DNA of 64,000 nt from Mesobacillus subterraneus (GTDB taxonomy: Bacteria; Bacillota; Bacilli; Bacillales; Cytobacillaceae). Both the position numbers and the translations under genes were made by a program. This document shows, piece after piece, positions 36,264 through 44,012 of this stretch (its first letter is position 1; each line of letters starts with the position of its first letter). The stretch is from positions 1 through 64,000 of the forward strand of contig NZ_JAMBOF010000012.1 in assembly GCF_023715485.1 (NCBI RefSeq). The letters run 5' to 3'. Under the pieces are notes generated by a model that was not told the origin of the DNA, made no database searches, and worked only from the letters and a program-made list of their open reading frames with translations.

Positions 36264-36398
36264 TGTAAACCTCCTGTTTATTTTATTAGTAAGCAACAGG
36301 CCCTATAATAGGCTAACAGGTTTACAAGCAGAACACACTAGTTAATCACTGGCAGGATTCTAAAGTAATGCCAACAAGGGTAAAAACTGTAATTATTA

Positions 36399-36752
36399 TT
36401 ATTTAATAAAAAGAGCACTTAAACTCTTCAACGTGTGAATTCTCGCAGTTAAGATGAATAACTCTGCATAGTTGTGTTTCACAAATTCATCAATGATACA
36501 CAACCCCTTCCAAAAGCGGCCTACCAGCAAAAGCGTGTATTTTTCATTCCAATCAAACATATTGATCCTCAAAAGTTCATCAGCCAGCGATTGAAATTTG
36601 TACTCCTCCACCCATAGTTTGACTTGATACAATTTATCATGATTTAAAATCAAACCCGTTTTCTGGTTATGACATTTTTGAACAAAATCGGCAAAAGCCT
36701 TGATATTTTCCGCCAGCAGGTTTGCTTTTTGCATTTCGAAGTTCAAATCCAC
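36399..36752 (-). CDS. Hypothetical helical protein
   Basis: A 117-residue soluble, helical protein (FEMQKANLLAENIKAFADFV, KYTLLLVGRFWKGLCIIDEF). The start is uncertain: a GTG at 36752 lies only 3 bases from GGGAGG, while a TTG two codons later is better spaced. No family is recognised, and it has no close neighbours on the same strand. Confidence 0.6.
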   Translation of the reverse strand: MDLNFEMQKANLLAENIKAFADFVQKCHNQKTGLILNHDKLYQVKLWVEEYKFQSLADELLRINMFDWNEKYTLLLVGRFWKGLCIIDEFVKHNYAELFILTARIHTLKSLSALFIK

Positions 36753-36889
36753 TCGCCTCCCTTAAAACAAAATATGTTTTAATTAGGAGTTTTAATACAA
36801 ATCCAGGACAATAGTCTGTTTTAAAACTACTAATCTATATTTATAATTATACATGTTGTTGAATTTTTATATAAAAGGAGGACATTACT

Positions 36890-37852
36890 ATGAAAAAATC
36901 TATTTGGACTATGGTGACCATTTTCGTTCTATTAATCTCAACTGCAGCAAGTGCTTCTGCCTATTCACCATCTTTAGTACATAAGACAGGAACTATGGCA
37001 TACGAACATACTAAGTATCTATCTGAGGAAATTGGAAGCCGTGTATACGGAACTGAAGGAGAAAGTTTGGCAAAAGTTTATATCGAACAGCAATTTGAGC
37101 AAATGGGATATACCCCATCCATTCAGGAGTTTCATTTTACAAGAAGAGGAACAACTTTTGAATCTGCAAATGTGATTGCATACAAACAAGGAAAATCCGA
37201 TAAACAAATCATTGTTGGCGCCCATTATGATTCAGTCGCTGCCGGCAAAGGTGCTGATGATAACGCATCTGGCGTTGGCGTGATGCTCGAAGTCGCTGAG
37301 GTGCTGAAAAAGGTTTCAACTCCATACTCGATCGTCTTCATCGCTTTTGGCGCTGAGGAAGGCGGATTGAACGGATCAAATCATTATGCAAGTCAAATGT
37401 CAGAAGAAGAAGTTAAAAATACAATCGGAATGATCAACCTCGACAGCCTTGCAGTCGGTGACAAAATGTATGTACACGGCAGTGCTGGTGAGGCAGGCTT
37501 CATCCGTGAACAAGCTTTGAACATCGCTGAAAAGAAGAAACTTGATATCGGCATGAATCCTGGCCTTCACCCGGATTATCCAGCAGGAACAACAGGTGAT
37601 TGGAGCGACCACGCACCCTTTAACAAACTGGGAATTCCCTTCGCTTACTTTGAATCTACGAACTGGGAAATTGGCGACTTGGATGGCTATGAACAGACTG
37701 AAGAGTACGGCGGTGTTTGGCACACTAAGAATGACACACTCGCCTTCATAGAAACTGCCTATCCTGGCCGAATCCAGGAACGCCTGACCAGCTACAGCCA
37801 GGTCCTCTCAGAGTTATTGAAGTTTTTCGGTAAAACTAGCACATCAAAATAA
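36890..37852 (+). CDS. Secreted M28-family aminopeptidase
   Basis: A 320-residue protein with a signal peptide (cleavage near ASASAYSP). The M28 zinc ligands are visible: His and Asp in IIVGAHYDSVAAG and GADDNASG, the Glu pair in AFGAEEGGLNGS, Asp in MINLDSLAVG and His in GVWHTKNDT. It resembles YwaD-type double-zinc aminopeptidases, which trim N-terminal residues from peptides outside the cell. There is a strong AAAGGAGGA ribosome site. It is monocistronic, with a terminator shared with the next, convergent gene. Confidence 0.92.
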   Translation: MKKSIWTMVTIFVLLISTAASASAYSPSLVHKTGTMAYEHTKYLSEEIGSRVYGTEGESLAKVYIEQQFEQMGYTPSIQEFHFTRRGTTFESANVIAYKQGKSDKQIIVGAHYDSVAAGKGADDNASGVGVMLEVAEVLKKVSTPYSIVFIAFGAEEGGLNGSNHYASQMSEEEVKNTIGMINLDSLAVGDKMYVHGSAGEAGFIREQALNIAEKKKLDIGMNPGLHPDYPAGTTGDWSDHAPFNKLGIPFAYFESTNWEIGDLDGYEQTEEYGGVWHTKNDTLAFIETAYPGRIQERLTSYSQVLSELLKFFGKTSTSK

Positions 37853-37857
37853 TACAA

Positions 37858-37896
37858 AGAAACCGCTCTGGAGTCATCCATGAGCGGTTTTATTCT
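37858..37896 (+). terminator. Terminator of the aminopeptidase gene
   Basis: AAACCGCTC/GAGCGGTTT stem with a T-rich tail (TTATTC). Confidence 0.8.
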
Positions 37897-38156
37897 ATAT
37901 ATTCAGCCATTTTCTTCAGCAATACACCAGAATCCTCAGCCGTCACATATTCCCCATTCACCACTGCATATGGAGACATGCGGCATTCCTTGCACCTGCT
38001 CTGGCATTCATATTCCTTATACGTCACATTCTTGCGGCTCAAAAATTCATTATAAGAAGCATAATTCTCTTCCTGTAAAAACTGCTCAAGATTCCGCTGG
38101 CAGAATTCGATTTTCGCTTTCTTCTTTTTGGAGAAAAGCTTTTGAATCATATTCAT
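37890..38156 (-). CDS. DUF1450 (YuzB-type) protein
   Basis: An 88-residue protein with the family signature: FCQRNLE near the N-terminus, then YECQSRCKECRMSPYAVVNGEYV. The three clustered cysteines (C-x3-C-x2-C) could bind a metal. DUF1450 proteins occur throughout Bacillus; the function is unknown. The start is 3 bases after the stop of the preceding DUF3817 gene on the same strand, so they form an operon. Confidence 0.85.
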   Translation of the reverse strand: MNMIQKLFSKKKKAKIEFCQRNLEQFLQEENYASYNEFLSRKNVTYKEYECQSRCKECRMSPYAVVNGEYVTAEDSGVLLKKMAEYIE

Positions 38157-38159
38157 GAA

Positions 38160-38465
38160 TTAAACTTCCTTTACCGAATAAGTCCGTTGTAAAAAACGAT
38201 CCAAAATGATGTTGCCAAAAGGTATAAACGCCACTGCGAACGCACTGACCACCCAAATAAACGACCATCTAACTTTATACGTAGTATATACAATCATGAG
38301 CACATACAAAATGAAAAACAAACCATGCAAAGAACTCACTAGACGCACAGCCTCGGGAATCCCTGCCCAATACTTAAGCGGCATTGCAATGAATAATAGA
38401 ATTAACAATGACGCACCCTCTATTAAACCCATCGTGCGAAATTTGCCAATCGTTGTTTTACGCAT
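38160..38465 (-). CDS. DUF3817 membrane protein
   Basis: A 101-residue protein with three transmembrane helices. The hallmark is FRTMGLIEGASLLILLFIAMPLKYW at the N-terminus, then SLHGLFFILYVLMI, typical of DUF3817 (YdzA-type) proteins. The ribosome site GAGGTG is 6 bases from the ATG. The function is unknown. Confidence 0.88.
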   Translation of the reverse strand: MRKTTIGKFRTMGLIEGASLLILLFIAMPLKYWAGIPEAVRLVSSLHGLFFILYVLMIVYTTYKVRWSFIWVVSAFAVAFIPFGNIILDRFLQRTYSVKEV

Positions 38466-38499
38466 ATGTTACACCTCTTTTCAACATAAAGAATTATAA

Positions 38500-38813
38500 C
38501 ATTGAAAGTGGATCTCTATAAACACATAAATCTTTACTATAATAAAACTCAGGTTTGAGAATTCCCTGAGTGGTGAATATGTATAGGCAGCCCTCTCCAC
38601 TTTGACTCGGAGAGAAAAAACGAATGGTTTCAGGGAATCTATCATTTTGGCTCAAATAAAGAGAAAGATTGTTAAGAGAATTTCAAACAACTGTAACATA
38701 ATATTCCAAGGAATGAAATCTGATTATGGGATAATGGCTACTTCAAGTTATACATTGAAATCTATTAAAAATTACTAGTTATGCTCATTTTTTCAGTCTA
38801 GGTGGTGCAAATT
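38500..38813 (+). other. Structured leader region upstream of the LCP gene
   Basis: No gene is visible. A -10-like TATAAT lies at 38538-38543. Downstream, ATTCCCTGA (38561-38569) can pair with TCAGGGAAT (38630-38638), enclosing a smaller hairpin CTCTCC/GGAGAG followed by six A residues. This could be a transcribed leader fold; no known riboswitch class is recognised. Confidence 0.35.
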
Positions 38814-39740
38814 TTGACAAGTAAAAAAAGGAAAAGAATAAGATGGAGGAGAGTATTTAGCGCCCTTCTACTAATAGGAATCTTTTTGGTCGGGCTTTTC
38901 AATACAGTTCAGTACATAGAAAACGGTATAAAAGCATTTAACAAGCCACTTAAAAATGTAGAAGCAAAACACTCGTTTCAGGGAGAGAAGAATAAAATTG
39001 ATTCAATCAATGTCCTTTTACTTGGAAGTGACACTCGAGGAGAAAAACAATCTCGGACAGACACGATCATGGTTGCACATTATAATCCAAAAACCAATAA
39101 GGTAATGTTAATTTCACTAATGCGTGATATGTACGTCTCGATCCCTGAACATGGACAGCAAAAATTAAATGCTGCCTATACTTATGGAGGCCCAGAATTA
39201 TTAAGGAAAACCATTAAGTTGAATCTCGGACTAAATATTCACCACTATGCCATTGTTGATTTTAAAGGATTCCAAAAAGCAGTAGATATCCTCGCTCCCA
39301 ATGGAATACAAGTAGATATACCATACGAGATGTCTGATGGTATAGGAATGACATTAGAGAAAGGTCAGCAGCAGCTGCATGGTGAAGAACTGTTAGGATA
39401 TGTCCGCTTCCGCCAGGACCGTTTAAGTGACTTCGGACGGGTACAAAGGCAGCAAGAAGTGATTACAAAATTGAAAGACGAAGCTGTAAGTATAGAAAGT
39501 GTAGGGAAACTCCCTGAATTGTTGAAGCTTTTAAATACATATGTCGATACAGATATCGACACCTCCACACTTTTAACAATCGGAAAAGACCTTTTGACAA
39601 ACAAAACCCAGGATATCCAGACTTTAAGAATCCCTGAAGATGGCAGCTTTACAAATGAACGTTATGAAGACATAGGTGAAGTTCTAGAAGTCGACTTGGA
39701 TGAGAATAGAAGAACACTTAATGAGTTTTTAGATAGTTAA
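38814..39740 (+). CDS. LytR-CpsA-Psr (LCP) family glycopolymer transferase
   Basis: The TTG at 38814 follows AGGTGG by 8 bases; the in-frame GTG at 38802 overlaps that site. The 308-residue protein has a basic cytoplasmic head, one membrane helix (about 14-33) and an extracellular LCP domain. It has the diphosphate-binding Arg/Asp motifs: LLGSDTRGEKQSRTDTIMV, LMRDMYVSIP and GYVRFRQD. LCP enzymes attach teichoic acids or other anionic polymers to peptidoglycan. It resembles the TagT/TagU/TagV group of B. subtilis. Confidence 0.92.
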   Translation: MTSKKRKRIRWRRVFSALLLIGIFLVGLFNTVQYIENGIKAFNKPLKNVEAKHSFQGEKNKIDSINVLLLGSDTRGEKQSRTDTIMVAHYNPKTNKVMLISLMRDMYVSIPEHGQQKLNAAYTYGGPELLRKTIKLNLGLNIHHYAIVDFKGFQKAVDILAPNGIQVDIPYEMSDGIGMTLEKGQQQLHGEELLGYVRFRQDRLSDFGRVQRQQEVITKLKDEAVSIESVGKLPELLKLLNTYVDTDIDTSTLLTIGKDLLTNKTQDIQTLRIPEDGSFTNERYEDIGEVLEVDLDENRRTLNEFLDS

Positions 39741-39787
39741 AACCTATGCTTTGATGCCAATGAAAGCATAAACCTTATTTAAATCAC

Positions 39788-39826
39788 AAAAAACCGCACG
39801 AGTGAATTCACCGTGCGGTTTAGTAT
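39788..39826. terminator. Hairpin terminator, homologous to the selC terminator
   Basis: AACCGCACG/CGTGCGGTT stem. It can terminate the LCP gene, but together with the next 20 bases it also aligns with the terminator plus tRNA-Sec 3' end at 42716-42780, read on the minus strand. Confidence 0.75.
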
Positions 39827-39833
39827 GTGTAGT

Positions 39834-39853
39834 TGGCGAGACCGCCAGGGAAG
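39834..39853 (-). repeat. Degenerate copy of the tRNA-Sec 3' end
   Basis: GTTGGCGAGACCGCCAGGGA differs at only a few positions from ATTGGCGGGACCGCCTGGGA, which is the acceptor end of tRNA-Sec. It sits at the same distance from a terminator hairpin as in the intact locus. It is probably an old attachment site. Confidence 0.55.
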
Positions 39854-40050
39854 AACTTTTTTGATATCCTAAAGACAGAGCTTCTCTACTTCCAGGAATT
39901 CGACAATATTGAGTATTTAATAAAGTAACTAAACGACTATATCGGTTACTACAACAATAAGAGAACGAAACAAAAGTAAAAGGACATGAGTCCAGTAGAA
40001 TATCAAACTCATGTCCAACACCATCGCTAAAATAAGTGTCTAACTTTTGG
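39851..40050 (+). pseudogene. IS3-family (IS150-type) transposase C-terminal remnant
   Basis: One frame reads NFFDILKTELLYFQEFDNIE, then YIGYYNNKRTKQ and MSPVEYQTHV, the unmistakable C-terminus of an IS3-family OrfB integrase. Two in-frame stops (TAA in place of likely Glu and Leu codons) and the missing 5' portion show it is dead. The sequence continues into GTGTCTAACTTTTGG, which looks like an IS3-type terminal repeat ending near 40050. Confidence 0.8.
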
Positions 40051-40074
40051 TTCCCTTCATTTATAGGCTCCTTT

Positions 40075-40515
40075 TTATTGTCCTAGATTTTCTATTCTAT
40101 TTAATAAATTTGTTACTTCATTAACCGTATTAAATATTTGTGAGTTTTCTAACTTATCCAATGCCAAATGTCCGTTTTGTAACACTTCATTTATCTCAGC
40201 AAGTAATAGCTCATTTTTTACAACTAATTCTTGATGTATGTCTTTTGCTATGGAAGGGACATCCTTAATTTTAATAAAGTCCTCTATATCTTGCTTAAGA
40301 GTTACCAATTTAGTTTCGAGTTCTTTCTGTCTCTCTAAATCATTGGCAGCACTCTCGATCAATTGAGGAGCTTCTTCTGCAAAACCATTCAATCTATTTA
40401 TATGGTCAGTAGCTTGATTTACATAATCAATTGATTCATTAACTTCACCTAGAAATGAACATGCGCTTAGAATCATTGAGACTGCAATTATAAAAAGCAA
40501 ATGTAATTTTTTCAT
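40075..40515 (-). CDS. DUF6376-like lipoprotein
   Basis: The ATG at 40515 lies 7-8 bases after GGAGGT. The 146-residue product has a lipoprotein signal (AVSMILSAC, lipidated Cys at 19). It continues as a long amphipathic helical domain (NESIDYVNQATDHINRLNGF, IQESAAND-type helices) resembling the DUF6376 lipoproteins of Bacillus. The function is unknown. It lies within the region framed by tRNA-Sec fragments, so it may be cargo of an integrated element. Confidence 0.7.
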   Translation of the reverse strand: MKKLHLLFIIAVSMILSACSFLGEVNESIDYVNQATDHINRLNGFAEEAPQLIESAANDLERQKELETKLVTLKQDIEDFIKIKDVPSIAKDIHQELVVKNELLLAEINEVLQNGHLALDKLENSQIFNTVNEVTNLLNRIENLGQ

Positions 40516-40637
40516 ACCCGGACCTCCTTCCTTAAATTGCTTTCCATATGTCATACGAAGCAAAATCAAGAAAGGTTTCAGTTCTCAAAATAATTATAAA
40601 TAAACATCGTTTTTATCCTAAAATTCATCCTAAAAGA

Positions 40638-40662
40638 AAAAGCCCCTTTGCAGGAGCTGAAC
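40638..40662 (-). terminator. Small terminator hairpin
   Basis: AGCTCC-TGCAAA-GGGGCT followed by TTTTTC on the minus strand, directly after the 24-residue frame. Confidence 0.55.
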
Positions 40663-40665
40663 CTT

Positions 40666-40740
40666 CTATCTTTGTTTTACAAATTTCTTATATGCTATGT
40701 ATGCAACAGCAATTACTGCCAAAATCAAAAGTACTTTCAT
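40666..40740 (-). CDS. Possible 24-residue membrane peptide
   Basis: The frame starts MKVLLILAVIAVAYIAYKKF and ends VKQR: one helix and a basic tail. A GGGGGA tract lies about 13 bases upstream, farther than ideal. A terminator follows directly, which supports expression. Confidence 0.42.
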   Translation of the reverse strand: MKVLLILAVIAVAYIAYKKFVKQR

Positions 40741-40835
40741 GATAAATGAAAATCCCCCATCCTTTTATGTCTCTTATGTTAATACCCCATTGGAAAAATA
40801 AAAAACCTCAGTAAGAGATTGTATAAAAAAATCCA

Positions 40836-40866
40836 CCCTTCTTTTACAGAAATTAGTGGATTTATA
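40836..40866. terminator. Hairpin, possible terminator
   Basis: AAATCCAC and GTGGATTT arms with a 17-base loop and an A-rich flank. There is no clear gene before it. Confidence 0.4.
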
Positions 40867-40993
40867 GTATACCGACACTCGGTCACACTAGGATTATGTG
40901 ATTTTCCGAAAAAACAATTATTACTTTATCAAAACATATCACGATACAAATAACAGTACAAAAACTGTTCAAACCGTTGATAATACTAATTTT

Positions 40994-41060
40994 TATTGGC
41001 GGGACCGCCTGGGAATCGAACCCAGCTAACCTGGCACGCAGGTCACAAGCGGTTTTGAAG
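40994..41060 (-). repeat. 67-bp direct repeat of tRNA-Sec 3' half (att-like site)
   Basis: Identical base for base to 42758-42824, covering the tRNA from the anticodon loop to the encoded CCA and a few bases beyond. After position 41060 the sequence departs completely (TTTGCTAGCATC...). This is the hallmark of an element integrated in the 3' half of a tRNA gene. Confidence 0.88.
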
Positions 41061-41231
41061 TTTGCTAGCATCTGTAATTCTAGTACCTTCATATACGCAG
41101 AAATACTGATAAATCAAGGTTTCTTACTTTCTGATGTTTCCTTGTGATTTCTAATTTTAAAAATTTGGGCACCAAGCATGGCACCAAAAGCACTTAAATA
41201 ATAAATTGACCCACAGCTTTCTATACTGTAG

Positions 41232-41345
41232 TTCGGAGGTATATATCCTCTAGGTGACGCTAAATACGTTGATTATATGGATGGAATAATAAATCCCCAA
41301 GTTAGTAATAGACCTGGGATTAAACCAAAAAATAACTGTTGTTAA
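41232..41345 (+). pseudogene. Possible gene fragment
   Basis: A short open frame (FGGIYPLGDAKYVDYMDGII...KNNCC) follows a stop codon and has no proper start. The composition looks coding-like, but it could be chance. I cannot identify a family. It lies inside the tRNA-Sec-bounded region with about 250 bases of sequence around it that hold no recognisable gene. Confidence 0.25.
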
Positions 41346-41423
41346 AAACTTAAATGATGATAGTAAAGGTAGCAAATAAACTGTCCCAGTTGACTTTTAA
41401 AGAGTTTAAACGGAATTAAGGTA

Positions 41424-41462
41424 ATGAAAAAGGCAGCTAAATTTGCTGCCTTTTTCATTAGG
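41424..41462. terminator. Bidirectional terminator
   Basis: AATGAAAAAGGCAGC/GCTGCCTTTTTCATT, a 15-bp stem with loop TAAATTT. Confidence 0.85.
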
Positions 41463-41501
41463 GAAAAGAGTTGAATCTCTTATTCAGGGTTATTACCATA
41501 A

Positions 41502-41873
41502 TTAGAAATCAAAGTATTTTGCCAAATCAATATTACAAGTCAAGTAGTACTCTTCAGTTAAAATGTCACCCGTATCGGTAAAAATATTCAATTCAAGTTT
41601 TTTATCCTTCTTTTCAAACACAAGTATGCCATCCGGCCCTTTTTCAAAAGCTATTTTCTTTGCATCTTTTCTTTCACTATCATTTATTAAATCAGATAAC
41701 TTTTCTATTTTCTTTTTATCTTTTAGTTCAGAAACTATTTCACTTTTATTATTGCTTATTTTGTAAAGGATCACTTTATTATAATCCTGGTCAACTATTT
41801 TGGGCACATTGCATGAAACGAGAAAGGGAAACATAAAAATAATGAGCGAAATAAGATATCGGTGTTTCTTCAT
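41502..41873 (-). CDS. Small lipoprotein within the integrated region
   Basis: A 123-residue protein with a lipoprotein signal (MFPFLVSC, Cys at 22) and a compact domain of about 95 residues (YNKVILYKISNNKSEIVSEL, PDGILVFEKKDKKLELNIFT). It has a GGGGTGA ribosome site. No family is recognised. It lies between the two 67-bp repeats and is the only intact larger gene there. Confidence 0.7.
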   Translation of the reverse strand: MKKHRYLISLIIFMFPFLVSCNVPKIVDQDYNKVILYKISNNKSEIVSELKDKKKIEKLSDLINDSERKDAKKIAFEKGPDGILVFEKKDKKLELNIFTDTGDILTEEYYLTCNIDLAKYFDF

Positions 41874-41957
41874 TGCTTTTCACCCCTCTTTGCAACATTC
41901 TAACCTATGCAAAATGCTGACGAAACGAAGAATCGTATTTAGTCAGCATTCCAAGAC

Positions 41958-42675
41958 TTAATAAATAATAGAATTTTGTCTTAAGCAATTCTTGGCATAA
42001 GAGGAATAACCGTTAGCAACCCAATCATTCCACCAGCCTTTAAGGGTATCATTTACAGTATAATACATTGCTTTATAAATAGAACTGAAAGAATAGGTAT
42101 ACGTATCATAACCATCATTAACATTATCATACACATCCCATAGTGCACCTGCTACTCTTCCCTCACAATCATCTCCTGTAGGGTAGCCGGTAGTGTTTTC
42201 TGCATTCCAGGTTGATCCATCAGTGTAAGTATATACAGGACTATTATTCATATAAAGGGCTAGAAAATGTCCCCAGCCTTCACTCCACGCACAACCTGGC
42301 TCTGACTCTCCGTCATTCCAATGGCCAGAAGAACAATCAGTTGGCGGATAGTTTCCACCATAGAGGTTATACATATAATTATGACCTAATTCATGAATAG
42401 CAGTATGGGCTATTAGCGGACCTGTCATTAAGAGTTATTTTGCCACCATGACTATATTGAGCTTTTAGAGTAGAACCTGAATACCAGACAATTGTTGAAG
42501 TGCCAGGAGCCTTATAATCATCAAGTCTCCCTTCAGTCCTCGCTAAATCATCATATACCCAGAAGGCTCACCCAATTTCGTTTCCAGAAGACCCATTTGG
42601 TACGTACAAATTCCCAGGATTATTACTTCCATTGGTAATGGAAAGCCACTGTGAATATGTATAAGAAACACTGGC
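41958..42675 (-). pseudogene. Broken zinc metalloprotease
   Basis: The intact 3' frame (from about 42428) includes the HExxH motif (AIHELGHNYMYNLYG) and SEGWGHFLALYMN. Upstream, the same protein continues in another frame: VSYTYSQWLSITNG, FWVYDDLARTEGRLDDY and VWYSGSTLKAQYSHGG. The breaks are a frameshift near 42425 and one in-frame TGA near 42570, with the 5' end lost at about 42675. It was once a secreted metalloprotease with a long domain. The TGA is between Gly and Ala-Phe-Trp, not at a redox cysteine, so it is a nonsense mutation. Confidence 0.75.
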
Positions 42676-42710
42676 ACGTGTATTTTTTAGATTTTTTTGG
42701 AGTTATCAAT

Positions 42711-42750
42711 AAAAAAACCACACAAATGACTACTCACCTGTGTGGTTTAA
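42711..42750 (-). terminator. Terminator of the tRNA-Sec gene
   Basis: AACCACACA/TGTGTGGTT hairpin 11-45 bases after the encoded CCA, followed by seven T residues on the minus strand. Confidence 0.88.
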
Positions 42751-42757
42751 CTATGTA

Positions 42758-42824
42758 TATTGGCGGGACCGCCTGGGAATCGAACCCAGCTAACCTGGCA
42801 CGCAGGTCACAAGCGGTTTTGAAG
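42758..42824 (-). repeat. 67-bp direct repeat, copy inside selC
   Basis: The tRNA-Sec copy of the repeat also found at 40994-41060. It spans the 3' half of the tRNA. Confidence 0.88.
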
Positions 42825-42857
42825 ACCGTGGAGGACACCAGTACCCCATTCAGCCCC
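42761..42857 (-). tRNA. selC: tRNA-Sec (anticodon TCA)
   Basis: A 97-base tRNA with encoded CCA. The minus strand reads: acceptor GGGGCTGA against GGCGGTCCC-G-CCA (seven pairs, two wobble; the eighth position is A/G); D arm TGGGG/CTCCA with GG in the loop; anticodon loop CTTCAAA, that is anticodon TCA, on stem CGGT/ACCG. A long variable arm (ACCTG-CGTGC-CAGGT) and T arm CTGGG-TTCGATT-CCCAG follow. A TCA anticodon with a long extra arm is specific to selenocysteine tRNA, which is charged with serine, converted by SelA using SelD-made selenophosphate, and delivered to UGA codons by SelB. The sel genes are not in the window. Confidence 0.92.
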
Positions 42858-42876
42858 GTATTGAAGAACAAGGTCT

Positions 42877-42905
42877 ATTATACTTACAAGCTGTCTATTT
42901 TACAA
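42877..42905 (-). promoter_or_regulatory. Promoter of selC
   Basis: TTGTAA (-35), a 17-base spacer and TATAAT (-10) on the minus strand, 20 bases upstream of the tRNA 5' end. It is near-consensus for the vegetative sigma factor. Confidence 0.8.
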
Positions 42906-42931
42906 GAGAGTTACTCAAATTGTCACAAGAC

Positions 42932-42961
42932 TTGTCTTCCCTTGATGGCTGATACTATAAT
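42932..42961 (+). promoter_or_regulatory. Probable promoter of the yneK-like gene
   Basis: TTGTCT, an 18-base spacer and TATAAT, 35 bases before the start codon. Confidence 0.55.
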
Positions 42962-42996
42962 AAGGAAAGATATTAGAATAGTGTGGGTGAAGGTTC

Positions 42997-43428
42997 ATGT
43001 ATCAGCTTGAAGGTTGGTTTTTGTGGTTTATTTTATTTTGGGTCGTTGTTCTGGTTGGATTATTCGCGATCGGTGGATTTTTCATGTTCCGCAAGTTTTT
43101 GAAAAAGCTTCCGAAGAATGATGGGAAATCGGATATGGACTGGGAAGAGTATTATGTGAAAGAGACGCTGCATTTATGGCCGGATGACCAGAAGTCATTG
43201 CTTGAGGATCTTGTCAGCCCGGTTCCTGAATTGTTCAGGGATGTGGCGAGACATAAAATAGCCGGAAAAATCGGCGAGCTTGCGCTGAAGGAAAAAGCGG
43301 ACAAGATCACCCAGGAACTTGTCATCCGCGGTTATATCCTGGCAACTCCAAAGCGTGACCATAAATTTTTACGAAAAAAGCTTTCTGAATTACAAATCAG
43401 TACGAGACCATTTGAGAGTTTATTTTAA
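42997..43428 (+). CDS. DUF2621 (YneK-like) membrane protein
   Basis: A 143-residue protein with one N-terminal membrane helix (about 8-30, FLWFILFWVVVLVGLFAIGG) and a cytoplasmic helical domain with KSDMDWEEYYVKETLHLWPDD and PELFRDVARHKIAGKIGELA. This matches the DUF2621 family, which includes B. subtilis YneK. The function is unknown. It is divergent from selC. Confidence 0.82.
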   Translation: MYQLEGWFLWFILFWVVVLVGLFAIGGFFMFRKFLKKLPKNDGKSDMDWEEYYVKETLHLWPDDQKSLLEDLVSPVPELFRDVARHKIAGKIGELALKEKADKITQELVIRGYILATPKRDHKFLRKKLSELQISTRPFESLF

Positions 43429-43458
43429 AACTGCCTTTGAACAGGCAGTTTTTTATTT
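43426..43458 (+). terminator. Terminator of the yneK-like gene
   Basis: AAACTGCCT-TTGAAC-AGGCAGTTT followed by TTTATTT. Confidence 0.85.
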
Positions 43459-43478
43459 ACTCTTTCCCTCTTTAAGAC

Positions 43479-43997
43479 TTACTTCTTTCTTTTCCGTTTC
43501 TTAAAAAGCCTGAAAACGTCATCATTCTTAGTCAGGATGATGACTTTATCTTTGTATGGTTTCATTAGTTTTACTGCTTCGACCAGGTTGTTGCCGTCAT
43601 AGCTATGGTTCCATTTAAGCAAATCGACAAGGGTCTTAAGATTCTCTTTTCTTGTAGAGGAAGCCAGTTTTACTTTTCTTAAGATGAACCTCTTCACGAT
43701 TCTCCAGTCGCGGACATAAACATTTGTTTTAAGCACAAATATATAATCGGCTTGGCGGAAACTCTCTTCCAACCAGCTGTAATAGACACCTTCGATAATC
43801 CATTTTTCCTGAACTAAAACATTCCTGAGGATTTCTGCTCTTTTCACGGCAGGAGTCTGGGAACCAAAGTATTCCGACTCATTGTCCCAAAAGATGTTGT
43901 CCAGGTCGTACTTAGTCACTTTTAGCATTTTTGATAGTTTATTTGCAAGGTATGATTTCCCGCTGCCGGGTCCACCGATTATATGTATTCTTGTCAC
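43479..43997 (-). CDS. P-loop kinase-like protein (FlaR/AAA_17 type)
   Basis: A 172-residue protein with Walker A GGPGSGKSYLANKL and a Lid-like region. It is of the adenylate-kinase-like type often annotated as DNA topology modulation protein FlaR: YDLDNIFWDNE, then WIIEGVYYSWLEESFRQAD. It is likely an NTP-dependent small-molecule kinase; the substrate is unknown. The GTG start follows GGGTGG. Confidence 0.82.
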   Translation of the reverse strand: MTRIHIIGGPGSGKSYLANKLSKMLKVTKYDLDNIFWDNESEYFGSQTPAVKRAEILRNVLVQEKWIIEGVYYSWLEESFRQADYIFVLKTNVYVRDWRIVKRFILRKVKLASSTRKENLKTLVDLLKWNHSYDGNNLVEAVKLMKPYKDKVIILTKNDDVFRLFKKRKRKK

Positions 43998-44012
43998 TGT
44001 CTTCCACCCTGT

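Noticed and set aside
40883..41092. 69-residue frame over the 67-bp repeat
   Set aside because: Chance frame through the tRNA fragment without ribosome site.
42540..42675. In-frame TGA in the broken metalloprotease as a second selenocysteine site
   Set aside because: The TGA lies between Gly and Ala-Phe-Trp with no redox motif, and the gene is also frameshifted and truncated; it is simple decay.
42651..43010. 119-residue frame spanning the tRNA-Sec gene
   Set aside because: Runs through the tRNA and its promoter on the opposite strand; chance frame.
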